DNA from: Paenibacillus plantiphilus
GTDB lineage: Bacteria > Bacillota > Bacilli > Paenibacillales > Paenibacillaceae
DNA: 64,000 bases
Direction: 5' to 3'
NCBI RefSeq assembly: GCF_927798095.1
Contig: NZ_CAKMMF010000006.1
Span: 131,052 to 195,051, forward strand
Shown: positions 8,293-18,600 of the stretch, in pieces
Numbering within the stretch: the first letter of the stretch is position 1
How the letters are laid out: each line of letters begins with the position of its first letter
The notes under the pieces: generated by a model
Told to the model about the DNA's origin: nothing
Seen by the model: the letters and a program-made list of their open reading frames with translations, nothing else
Databases searched by the model: none
Position numbers and translations under genes: made by a program

Positions 8293-9168
8293 TCACTTCT
8301 CCTTAATCAAGCTTCTTAGCTGAGGCACCGACAGCAGCAGCGTAATGAGGAACATAATAACCCCAACCGCAGAAGCCATGCCGAGCTGATTGTATTTAAA
8401 GGCGTTATTGTATAGATAGTACATCAGTGTCACAGAGGCATTGTTCGGTCCGCCCCCGGTCAAGAGCTGGATCACGACGAATATTTTCAAGACGGCAATG
8501 ATGTTGATGATCGTAATATAAATTGTGGACGACTTGACAGAAGGAATCAGAATCTTAAGAATGACCTGCCATCTGCTCGCCCCGTCCACCTCCGCTGCTT
8601 CAAACAGATCCTTGGGAACCCCGATCATCGCCGCGATATACAGGATAATGGCTTGCCCAACATTGGTCGCGAAAGTTACGAATATAATAACCGGCAGCAC
8701 CGTCTGTGATTTTCCCAGTAAATTAACCGTACCGAGACCCATTTCCTGAGAAAAATAAGAAATCAGTCCGTTGGCAGGGTTGAGCAGAAAGCTCCATACC
8801 ATACTCATGACGACCATCGAGACCATCACAGGGATGTAGTAGCTTCCTCTAATAAAGGAGACATACTTGGCGTTCTTGTCGAATACAGCAGATGCTACGA
8901 ACAGCGCGAAGCCTACTGTTAGAATGACGATAAAAACAACGAATACAACGGTGTTGATAAGCGCTTTAAAGAATACAGGATCGCCAAACAGAGACGCGTA
9001 ATTATCCAGTCCAACAAACTTCTCGTTCTGATAATTAATCTGATAGAAGCTGAGCCTTATCCCTTCAATAATCGGATATACCAGAAAAATCAAGAAAATC
9101 AGGATCTGAGGGAAGATAAACAAATATCCGGTAAAATTCTCTTTGATGGATTGATTACGTAGTCTCAT
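8293..9168 (-). CDS. ABC sugar transporter permease, MalF type
   Basis: This 291-residue protein has six predicted membrane segments and an EAA loop 'EAAEVDGASRWQVILKILIP' near residues 190-210. The N-terminus 'NQSIKENFTGYLFIFPQ' is typical of CUT1-family MalF permeases. ATG at 9168 sits behind AAAGGTAAAACGAT. It forms the heterodimeric channel with the product of 7438-8280 and receives substrate from the lipoprotein at 9241-10650. Confidence 0.92.
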   Translation of the reverse strand: MRLRNQSIKENFTGYLFIFPQILIFLIFLVYPIIEGIRLSFYQINYQNEKFVGLDNYASLFGDPVFFKALINTVVFVVFIVILTVGFALFVASAVFDKNAKYVSFIRGSYYIPVMVSMVVMSMVWSFLLNPANGLISYFSQEMGLGTVNLLGKSQTVLPVIIFVTFATNVGQAIILYIAAMIGVPKDLFEAAEVDGASRWQVILKILIPSVKSSTIYITIINIIAVLKIFVVIQLLTGGGPNNASVTLMYYLYNNAFKYNQLGMASAVGVIMFLITLLLSVPQLRSLIKEK

Positions 9169-9190
9169 ATCGTTTTACCTTTCTAATTAG

Positions 9191-9220
9191 CAGCCTTGAG
9201 ACCGCTTGACCCCAAGGCTG
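9191..9220 (-). promoter_or_regulatory. Intercistronic hairpin between binding protein and permease genes
   Basis: CAGCCTTG at 9191-9198 pairs with CAAGGCTG at 9213-9220 in the 72-base gap after the binding-protein gene. There is no T-run, so it is not a full terminator. Such hairpins often protect the upstream mRNA and keep the binding protein in excess over the permeases. That role is inferred. Confidence 0.5.
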
Positions 9221-9240
9221 TTAATCGTTTATTTATCCAT

Positions 9241-10650
9241 TTACTTCTGGTAGATGACGGAGCTTGCTTTGTTCGTTTCAATGATCTTGTTGCCGTTCGT
9301 CTGATAATCCGCAATGGCCTGCTGAGGCGTCTTGGCTCCGATATAGAGCGCTTGAAGCTCTGGATAGAGAACCTCTCTTAGCTGGCTGTAGCCCGGAATG
9401 TTGCCCGTGAAGTTGAACAGATATTTGGAATTCGCATCATAAGCGGCAAATAGAGGCTTCTCGCTCTTGAACTCCTCGGAAACGGAAGATCTTACTGGAA
9501 TGCCGTTCTTGGATGACTTCACCAATTCAGGATCCGTGGAGAAAAATTTCACGAAATCTTTGGCCACTTCGATTCTTTTCTCGTCATTGGTCTGGAAGAC
9601 GCTTGCTCCCACCACATAGGTGAAGGACAGCGGATCTCCGCTTTCGGATGGGATATTGGCAAGACGCATATCAAACTTCTTCGCTTTGCCGCTTTCCATA
9701 TCCGCTTTCGTGTTGCTGAACAGGATCGGGTTCGTGAAGCTGATCGCGAGCTGCTGGTTCTGGAACATGCCGTTGGCATCATTGGACGATACCGATTCCG
9801 CACCTGGGTTCGTGTAGCCTGCGTCCTTGATTTTCTTCAGCCACTCCATTGCCTTAACGCCCTTCTCATCATTCGCAACGATATTGCCTTGCTCGTCAAA
9901 AAATGGGTTGCCGAACATTCTCAGGTAAGCCAGATTCCATGTGTCCCCTTGGTTGTTCACAGCATACTGTGCCATCGGGTAAGCATTGGAATATTTGTCC
10001 TTCGGCAGCTTGTCTTTAAGACCTTTCAGAACCTCTTCGTATTCCGCAAGTGTCCATGTTTTAATTTCATTTTCTTCGCCTACGAATTTATCCAGACCCG
10101 CTGCTCTGAACATGTCCGCGTTGTATACCAGTGTGCCCGGATTATGCTGGAACGGATAGAAATAAACATCGTCTCCGAAGGTCACCGCATCCCAATAGTT
10201 CTGTGCAATATCGCCCTTCGCGCTGTCATCCACGATATCGGTCAACGGTACTAGCGCCCCGCGGTGAACATAGTCCCCCATTGCAAAAACGCTTTCAAAA
10301 AACACATCCGGTGGCGTTCCACCGCTCAGGTTAACATTGAGAAGCTGGTCGCGCTGATCCCCTGCGATAACTTCCACATTGACCTTCGCATCATACTTCT
10401 CATATTGCTTCGTGAATTTGTCGGCTGCGTATTTCATGAAGCTGTCATAGTCGGCCCCTTGCTCCGAAGCGTCCAGAACACCTTTCCACTGCGGCGTCAG
10501 CCATACCTTGATCTCCACTTTTTCCTTGCCGGAGGATGTATCCGTTCCTTTATTATTACCAGCTTCATTATTGCCGCTTGCGCAGCCAGCAATAATCGAA
10601 GTCAACATCATCAGAGCGACAGCAGCAACAAGTAACCGCTTCCTTTTCAT
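9241..10650 (-). CDS. Extracellular sugar-binding lipoprotein of the sialic-acid ABC transporter
   Basis: The 469-residue protein starts with a lipoprotein signal whose lipobox is 'SIIAGC' (cysteine near residue 23), followed by a Gly/Asn/Thr-rich linker. The rest is a CUT1-type solute-binding protein with 'VWLTPQWKGVLDA' and the family-typical 'GGTPPDVFFES' (about residues 112-122). It is anchored on the outer face of the membrane and delivers substrate to the two permeases downstream. ATG at 10650 follows CGGGAGGTAATGTTTAT. Sialic-acid specificity is inferred from the operon. Confidence 0.92.
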   Translation of the reverse strand: MKRKRLLVAAVALMMLTSIIAGCASGNNEAGNNKGTDTSSGKEKVEIKVWLTPQWKGVLDASEQGADYDSFMKYAADKFTKQYEKYDAKVNVEVIAGDQRDQLLNVNLSGGTPPDVFFESVFAMGDYVHRGALVPLTDIVDDSAKGDIAQNYWDAVTFGDDVYFYPFQHNPGTLVYNADMFRAAGLDKFVGEENEIKTWTLAEYEEVLKGLKDKLPKDKYSNAYPMAQYAVNNQGDTWNLAYLRMFGNPFFDEQGNIVANDEKGVKAMEWLKKIKDAGYTNPGAESVSSNDANGMFQNQQLAISFTNPILFSNTKADMESGKAKKFDMRLANIPSESGDPLSFTYVVGASVFQTNDEKRIEVAKDFVKFFSTDPELVKSSKNGIPVRSSVSEEFKSEKPLFAAYDANSKYLFNFTGNIPGYSQLREVLYPELQALYIGAKTPQQAIADYQTNGNKIIETNKASSVIYQK

Positions 10651-10657
10651 ATAAACA

Positions 10658-11308
10658 TTACCTCCCGTTTAATATACTTGCGACCTGACCCCGCATAAAT
10701 TCCGTCATTAGTCGATGCCCTTCGGCATCCAGATGCATGTAGTCAATTTCATTCATCGAGACATGCAATTTCGAATCCGCAAAGTGAATATCCTCTCCTG
10801 CAAGCAAGCTGCCCAGATGCTCCGCCAGCTCCAACGATTTGCCGCTGCATTGGCTGCCCATCGCCTTGCCGATTGAGGTTTGTGCATATTGTTCTCCTAT
10901 AGCAGGCGGAGAAACGACGAGAACCTCCGGAGCCTGTCCGCTGATTCCTGCTGCAGACGCCCGCGCTTTCCTTGCGAGTCTGACGATACCTTGAGCGATG
11001 TTATAAGAAGTGAGACCGAACCGTTCCTTCGTGTCGTTCGTACCGAGCATAATGATAACGAGGTTCAAAGGCGAGTGCGACAGCAGACACGGTTGGAGAT
11101 AGGATAACCCCGACAGCCCTTCGAACAAGGGATCTTCGCATACGCTCGTTCTGCCGCTGAGACCTTCTTCTATAACCCGGTATTCGCTGCCGAGGCTGGA
11201 AGCCAGCAGTCCTGTCCACCTTGTCTCCTCATCGAACCTCGAACCTGTTTCTGCGTTATAGCCCCAAGTGTTGGAGTCTCCAAAGCATACAATCGTTTTT
11301 CTCTTCAC
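10658..11308 (-). CDS. SGNH/GDSL-family esterase, candidate sialate O-acetylesterase
   Basis: The 216-residue hydrolase has the four SGNH blocks: 'CFGDSNTWGYN' (nucleophile Ser near 11), a conserved Gly in 'IEEGLSGRT', 'MLGTNDTKERFG' with the Asn, and 'DYMHLDAEGH' with Asp and His of the triad. No signal peptide is visible, so it should act in the cytoplasm. I place the start at GTG 11308, behind AGGTGA spaced 5 bases. Longer readings upstream run through the end of nanA in another frame. Its place between nanA and the transporter suggests removal of O-acetyl groups from imported sialic acids. That substrate is inferred. Confidence 0.85.
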   Translation of the reverse strand: MKRKTIVCFGDSNTWGYNAETGSRFDEETRWTGLLASSLGSEYRVIEEGLSGRTSVCEDPLFEGLSGLSYLQPCLLSHSPLNLVIIMLGTNDTKERFGLTSYNIAQGIVRLARKARASAAGISGQAPEVLVVSPPAIGEQYAQTSIGKAMGSQCSGKSLELAEHLGSLLAGEDIHFADSKLHVSMNEIDYMHLDAEGHRLMTEFMRGQVASILNGR

Positions 11309-11313
11309 CCCAA

Positions 11314-12225
11314 TCACCTGCAGTAACGTTGAATGGCCTGATCGATCATGACGATAATGTTGTCGATTCGGCCGCCATCCTCGCTGGAAATTCCTTCGAG
11401 AGGCCCCCTTACGCTGCCGATGTTGACGCCTCTTCTTCTCAGAACCTCTTTGATCCCTGCGTACATGGACCCGTTCAGCGAGCATAGCGCGATGATGATG
11501 TCGTTAATCTCGCTCTGCAGGAGCTTCGCCTCTTGAAACTTGCCTTCCTGAACAAAGCGGTTCGCCTGCAGGAACAGCTCCGGCATTGCGCCATAGGTTC
11601 CGCCTATTCCGGCGTCAGCGCCCATGATTCTGCCGGCGACGAACTGTTCGTCCGGACCGTTGAAGACGATGACATTGTCTCCGCCGGTTTTTTTGAAGCG
11701 CTCAATATCCATCGTTGGCATCGATGAGTTTTTGACGCCGATGACCTTATCGTTCTTCAGCAGCCTCTCGAACAGCGAAGTCGTGAGCGTATATCCTGTC
11801 GTCTGAGGAATGTTATAAATAATGAAATCAAGAGGAGTGGCATCGATAATTTCGCTCCAATATTTAAGAACCGCGCTGTCCGGCAGCTTGAAATAAATAG
11901 GCGGAATCGCAGATAGAGCATCGTAACCCAATTCTGCCGCATGCTTCGCTAATGCAATACTGTCTCTTGTGGAAGGCGCTCCCACATGGGCAATGAGCGT
12001 CATTTTACCCTTCAAATGGTTCGCTGCATAGCTCAGTGCCGCTTTGCGCTCGTCCAGACTGTGGTAGATGCACTCTCCGGAGCTGCCTCCGACATATACA
12101 CCCTGGACTCCCTTCTCATACAAATACTGGCCTAAGTCCTTCGTTCGAGCCTCTGAGATATTTCCTTCATCATCATAGCAAGCATAGAAAGCGGGAATGA
12201 TTCCGTGGAACTTGTCAAATTGCAC
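11314..12225 (-). CDS. nanA: N-acetylneuraminate lyase (DapA/NanA family)
   Basis: Class I aldolase of 303 residues that should split Neu5Ac into ManNAc and pyruvate. The family landmarks are 'IIPAFYACYDDEGNIS' at the start, 'GVYVGGSSGECIYHS' (about 44-58, with GSSGE in place of GSTGE), 'IIYNIPQTTGY' with the active-site tyrosine (about 140-150) and the Schiff-base lysine in 'IGVKNSS' (about 167-173). I use GTG at 12225, since AGAGGAGG lies 7 bases upstream. An ATG 13 codons earlier has no such site. First gene of the nan operon. Confidence 0.9.
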   Translation of the reverse strand: MQFDKFHGIIPAFYACYDDEGNISEARTKDLGQYLYEKGVQGVYVGGSSGECIYHSLDERKAALSYAANHLKGKMTLIAHVGAPSTRDSIALAKHAAELGYDALSAIPPIYFKLPDSAVLKYWSEIIDATPLDFIIYNIPQTTGYTLTTSLFERLLKNDKVIGVKNSSMPTMDIERFKKTGGDNVIVFNGPDEQFVAGRIMGADAGIGGTYGAMPELFLQANRFVQEGKFQEAKLLQSEINDIIIALCSLNGSMYAGIKEVLRRRGVNIGSVRGPLEGISSEDGGRIDNIIVMIDQAIQRYCR

Positions 12226-12314
12226 TGCGCTGCCTCCTCTATCCGTAATGTCTGACAAGAACAAGATAACACTAAATTTCGATATTGTAAATTAATTTCA
12301 CCAATTTTATTGCT

Positions 12315-12464
12315 ATGAAAATTATTTCCTACATTTATTTGATCGTTGAATTGCCCTTCTGCATTTTAGTATGGTTCATTATCCTCTTCATTATGATTGC
12401 CATTAGCATCAATCTGATCGTTCACGATCTTCTGAAAAACAGCGCAATCATGTTAAAAAAGTAG
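12315..12464 (+). CDS. Possible 49-residue membrane peptide
   Basis: ATG at 12315 opens a 50-codon frame ending at TAG 12464. The product is very hydrophobic in the middle ('FCILVWFIILFIMIAISI') with a lysine-containing tail 'LLKNSAIMLKK'. That pattern is possible for a single-pass small protein. No convincing ribosome binding site precedes it, and AT-rich DNA can give such frames by chance. It lies in the 446-base gap between nanA and the large SLH gene. Confidence 0.2.
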   Translation: MKIISYIYLIVELPFCILVWFIILFIMIAISINLIVHDLLKNSAIMLKK

Positions 12465-12532
12465 ACATCAAGCTTTAAAAACTTCATTCAGCAGCAGAAA
12501 AGAGAATGATATGGTTTTATGTGAGGCTCGCG

Positions 12533-12550
12533 ATTGAAAGCGCTTTATAT
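12533..12550 (+). promoter_or_regulatory. Candidate CcpA catabolite-response element (cre)
   Basis: ATTGAAAGCGCTTTATAT at 12533-12550 matches the cre consensus TGWAARCGYTWWCW except near the 3' end. It lies about 120 bases upstream of the SLH-protein start and 310 bases upstream of the divergent nanA start. It could impose glucose repression on either unit. Sequence match only. Confidence 0.55.
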
Positions 12551-12670
12551 GTTTTGAACTTCATCACTTTGCGTATGAGAGGAGACGGTAGACGAATTCA
12601 TTCAGCGAGCTCCACGCATTCGACCTCAATTCTTGCAAGGCAATCAAACCCGAAGAGGAGATCGTAGAAC

Positions 12671-15600
12671 ATGGGGAAGCATTTAAAAAAAGCAGGAGTC
12701 TATGTTTTAGCTTTGCTTGTTCTTATGCAGGCAATGGCATTAGATGGTTTCAATACAGCTTGGGCTAATCCGGTTGCGCCTGATGAACCGTATGTATCCA
12801 CAATCCCTACGCCACAGAACAGCAATCTGATCAATCCCGGTTACAACAGGGATTATGACAACATGATCGTACAATCAAGCGCCGGTATTGTTCATCCGGG
12901 TTATTTTATCAGTCGTGAAGATTTGAACGTCATGCGCGATATGATCTGGCAAGGAAAGTCGCCGTGGAAAGAATCGTTTGAATCTTTTAGAAAAAGCGCC
13001 TACTCCAATTTGACTTATATCAACAGCGGACCATTTACTACGTTGACCAGCGACAGGGAAACCTACGCGCTGATTCGCGATGCGAACGCGGCCTACTACT
13101 TATCCTTAATGTGGTACATTACAGGCAATGACGATTATGTGGATAAGGCCAAGGATATTCTGAACGTCTGGTCCAATACGCTGGCGACGGATTCGAAGCG
13201 GGATATTATTCGCAGCGGAATAGCCGTTCCCATGCTGGTGATGGCAGCCGAAATTCTCAGATATACACCGAGCTCCGGCTGGGGGAGCGATGAGGAGCTC
13301 CAGAAATTCGAAAGTATGCTGAGGCTTCTCCTCCCCGGCGTCGACCGGAAGGACGGCTACTTCAATCAAGGAAATTTCGGCGCGCAAGCCTATATGGCCA
13401 TAGCGATCTATCTGGACGATCTGGACATGTATAAGGATGCCGTCGAGCGTATTGTGCGCAATCAGGCTCGGGTTGGCTTATCCGGGATATCGCATAATTT
13501 CTCGATTGATTCGATGATTCTGGACTCCGGCCAGCAGGTTGAGATGGGACGCGATATTCCGCATGCCCAGGAGAGCATGTTTCCGATGTCTGCGATGGCG
13601 CGCACAACCTATATTCAAGGCACATTGGTAGATGAGACGGGAGCGTTCAAAACCGCCGAAGAAGGCGGAGTCAATCTGTTCGAGTTATACGGACAAAAGC
13701 TATTGAAATATGCCGCCTATTTCTCCAAATATAATCTTGGCGGCGATGTCTTCTGGCAGCCCAGCATCAACGGAACCGGAGATCAAGCCCCGTTCGGTAA
13801 AATTACGACGGATGGCAGAGGACGGATTTTCAATTCCTTTGGCACGCTGCTGAACTATTATAAGCATGAAAAGGGATATGCCGATGAGGATGTCAGAACC
13901 GATCCCTACATAAGCGACGAGGACGGTTTCTATCTGGATTTGTATGGAGACAGCACCTACGGAAGTCTGTATAAATATGTCGATGCCGCTTATGAAAGCG
14001 CTGATACTCTTGGCGTCGAAGAGATGGTAACTACACCTTGGACGGTGGGCATAGGGCAGACAGGAGCGGGGCTTCCCGCAGATCCTGATCCGGTAGATGA
14101 CTCTTATAAGGTATATAACCGGCTACCAGGCTATCAGTACACAGCTACAGGCGGTACGGAAGGCGGCGTTATAACCGAACCGTTCCCGGATGAGGATGGC
14201 ATCATGCGATTTGCTACCAGCAATGTGAAGAACGGCGCCTGGACAGCCTATAGCGTGGACTTTGACCAATTCGGCTCCACTCCCAGCAGCATTGCGGACA
14301 TGCTGGCGATCAGTTTCGGCATGAATTCGAATATTGGCGGCAGTATAGATGTGCGAATTGGCGAGCATACAGCGAATCCTACAGTGAACCATTTCAACAA
14401 TTCGACGCTTGCCGGCACTATACAAGTTGAGAATACGAGCTGGTACAACATTTTCAAGACCAATTCGCACAAGCTCAAGAACAGACCTGACCTTCTGACC
14501 GGTCAAAAAACGGTTTATTTCTACTTCTACGGCTCAGGCAACGGCTACAATTTTCACGGAAATACGCTTTGGTTCAAATTTACGAAGTCAACGCTGGCCA
14601 CGAATACGAAAGCGGCGGATGCCGATCTATTCAGTTCTGCGGCCTCCGTCAAAAATCCGGATCAAACCGTTACATTGTCAGACGGCGGATATATAGGGTT
14701 TAAAAACATGGATTTCGATAAAGGAATCCACACGTTTAATCTCAATGGCAAAACAACCGGCGGAACATTAAAGCTCGTATTGGGATCGCCCGGCAGCGCC
14801 CCCTTCAAAGAATACGCGCTGACAAGCACAGGCGAATTGATGCGGACGCTCACCTTCGAGCATGGCGACAATGAGCAATTGTACGGCCGCAACGGCGGCA
14901 ATAATGATGTCTATCTCGTGTATGAGGGCGCCGGCAGCATTACAATTGACAGCATGGTTGCCAAGCCGGCTGTTAATGCCTCAACCTTTCAACCCGTCAG
15001 CGGCGGAAGTTATGCTTTCCAGATTGAAGGAGAGGCAGCAAGAGCGGAAGGAAAACAAGGATCTGTCAAGCTTGCAGTAGCACCGGGAGCAAAAACTTCC
15101 GTGTCTTACACAGATGTTGATTTTCTAACAGGAAGTCCAACTTTGCGGGTTAAAGTAAAAAGCGATACAGACGCCGTCCTGCATGTCGACATGCTGGGCG
15201 ATCCGGTCGGCAGAGTGGCGACATTCAATGTGCCCAAAACGGATGGACTTGGCGCCGATGGCTGGATCACGCTAAATTTCAATCTCGCGGCCACCGGGTA
15301 CGAATCCCAGATCGGCAAATCAAACTTTTTGCGCGTCACAGCTTCCAGCGAGAGCTCCGGGACCGTGGAATTGAAAGATTTTCTGTTCAATGAGACGCGG
15401 GATTACACTGCGCTGTCGATGGCTTCCAATGTCAATGAGATTTTGTTGTACCCTGGAGCCAGTTATACCAATCATGTGCTGGCCCATGACGTAAACGGCA
15501 ATCAGGCTGCCGTTGTCGCGACATCCAAGCCCGAATCCGCTGCTTATGATGCGCAAAGCGGCAATTTGATCTGGCAGGTGCCAGTGGATGAGCCCGAAGG

Positions 15601-18600
15601 AAAAGGATACATCACATTGACCTCAACTGGCGGCGATGGCGTCAGCACATCGGTATTTATGGTGCAATACAACGTTCTCCAAAGCGAGAACTATATCGCC
15701 AAGCTGATCGCCGATGCGATCAACTTGTATCCGATCGCCGAAGCGCTTGCAGAAGACGATTATACGCCGGAGAATTGGCAGATTATTGTTTCCGCACTGA
15801 GCAATGCCAAGGCCATTACGGCCCAGGTCTCTCCATCCAGAGAGGATGCGGAGACGGCCTATTATGGTCTGAAGCATGCGCTGGAGACGGCTCTCCCAAT
15901 ACAGGAGGCCGATATATTCGGCAAAAGCTTTAACATTACACTTAACAATGGCAACACGGGCGGAACAGCTCGAAACATCGTGTCGATCTGGTTTGACGGC
16001 AAGCCCAACACTTTTACGGAATGGGCAGGAAGCAACCAATGGGCGATGTTTGATTTCGGGCCGGCTACAACCTTCACGCTGGACCGGGCGAAAATATTGG
16101 CCAGAGCGCAATGGGGGTCCAGAATTTCCGGCGTTCGCATTGAAGGGTCCAACAATGGCACGAACTGGACGCAGTTAACGGACCCCGCCGCGAATACGGA
16201 TGTCCTGCAGAAGTTTTTCAGCAAAGATGCCGCGACGGCCTTCCGTTATATCCGAGTGTTTAATAACGGAAGCTGGTATGCTAATTTGGCGGAACTTAAA
16301 TTGTACGGTACATTTACAGATCTGAACTTGCTTGAAGAAATTAGCGAGGTATCGCTTGCATCGAGCAACGAAAACCCAACGGTTGCAAATGTCGGAGATA
16401 CGGTGTCGCTCTCATTTAAGGCGGACAATGTTATTGAAGATGTAAATGTTGTCCTTTATGGCAAACCTGTAGTGCCGGTATCCCAGGATGGTTTGAACTG
16501 GAAGGCGGAATTCGTTGTCAGCGAGCTTGATACGCCGGGAGACATCAAATTTGTCATTAATTATAAGAATGGATGGCCCGTGGAACAGACAACGGACGGC
16601 TCATCCGTAACGGTGCTTGAGGAGCCGGGATACATTCATCATGTAATGGATATCGCCAGCTTCATTGACTCAACGCCTAACCGAGCGGCAGAGGCTACTC
16701 TGGCACAAGTAGGTTATCTGTTCGATGGAGATATAAGAACGAATTCGGATTTCCGCGGTCCCGGCAACAACGGGGCAGGCTGGTTCGTTATGGATTTCAA
16801 GGACCGGATGATCAAGCTGTCCAAAGTTAAATTGATTGCGAGACAGGATCAGCTTGCACGGGCGGCTGGAACAGTGATACAAGGCTCCAATGACAATGTG
16901 AGCTGGACGGATCTGATTACGGGCGCGCAAGGCATACAGCCTTGGCAAGCGTTCAGCGCAACAGATCAAACGGCTTACAGATATTTGAAGGTAACGAACC
17001 CGGGCAATTGGTTCGGCAACTTGGCCGAGCTTAAGCTTTACGGCGAATTGGCAGAACCGGAAGCGGAAGTCGAGAGTATTGCTGTCAACTCGACGACGCA
17101 TAAGACGCAGTATGTGGCGGGAGATGAGCTCAGCGTTGCAGATTTGACGCTGGAAGTAAGCTGGAGCAACGGAACCAAAACAACGGTGCCGGTTACATCC
17201 GAAATGGTAGAAGGTTTCAACAGCAGCGCTGCTGTTGAGAGCCAGACGCTGACGATTGCTTACCAGGGAGCAACAACTACGTATAATGTGGCCATTATGG
17301 AAGCGCCGACAATCGAAGGAATCACGGTCAAATCGTCAGGACACAAAACGCAATATCAGGTCGGCGATACGCTCGATGTCACGGGTCTTGCTATTCATGT
17401 TAACTGGAGCAATAATACTTCTACTGAAGTGGCGGTAACAACGGATATGGTAAGCGGGTTCGATAGCAGTGCGCCAGCAGACAGCCAGCAGCTGACTGTT
17501 GCTTACGAAGGACGAACAGCAACCTATGCGATCACTGTTGTGGATGCGACTGTCCCGGTTGTAGACAGCATCGCGATCAAATCGACCGATCATAAGACGC
17601 ATTACGAGGTCGGCGATACGCTCGACGTAACGGGCTTGATGCTTGAAGTTCGTTGGAGCGACGAAACAACGACCGAAGTGGCGGCAACGCCGGATATGGT
17701 GAGCGGGTTCGACAGCAGCAGTGCGGTGACGAACCAGCCATTGACCGTTACTTATGAAGGTCGTACGGCAGCCTATACGATCAACATTGTGGATGTGTCT
17801 ATCCCGGTTATAGTAGACAGCATCGCGATCAAATCGACAGGACACAAAACGCAATATCAGGTCGGCGATACGCTCGATGTAACGGGCTTGACGCTAGAAG
17901 TGCGCTGGAGCGACAATACTACGACGGAAGTGGCGGCAACACCGGATATGGTAAGCGGGTTCGACAGCAGCAATGCGGTGTCGAGCCAGCCATTGACTGT
18001 TGCATATGAAGGCCGCACAGCAACCTATTCGATCAACGTTGCTGCCAGACCGGTCGTAGTTGTTCCGCCGACAACTTATGTCGTCAGCTTTGACACCAAC
18101 GGCGGAACGCCGGTATCGAGCCTGACGGTAATCGCCGGTTCGGCAGTAGGCAGTTTGCCTGGGACTGAACGAAATGGCTATGTTTTCGAAGGATGGTACA
18201 ATGCGGACGGAACAGCATTCTCCGCTTCAGCAGCCATCTATTCCAGCCGAACGCTGACCGCGAAATGGAGCGAGCAGCCTGTTGTGCCGGAGCCGGAAAC
18301 ACCCGAAGAGCCGGTAGAGCCGGTAGAGCCGGAGCAACCGGAACAGCCGGTGACTAAGTTTGCGGATGTGCCTGAGACGAACTGGGCGAGCAAGGAAATT
18401 AGACGCCTGGTAGAGCTGGGAGCCATCTCAGGATACGGGGATGGAACCTTCAAGCCTAACGCATCCGTAACAAGAGCGGAGTTTCTGAAGATGATCGTGC
18501 TTTCGCTGGGGCTGCAAACGGAAGGCAGCAAGGTGTTTGCCGATACGGAAGGTCATTGGGCGCAGCAATATGTGTCCATTGCAGGAGCGCTTGGAGTCGT

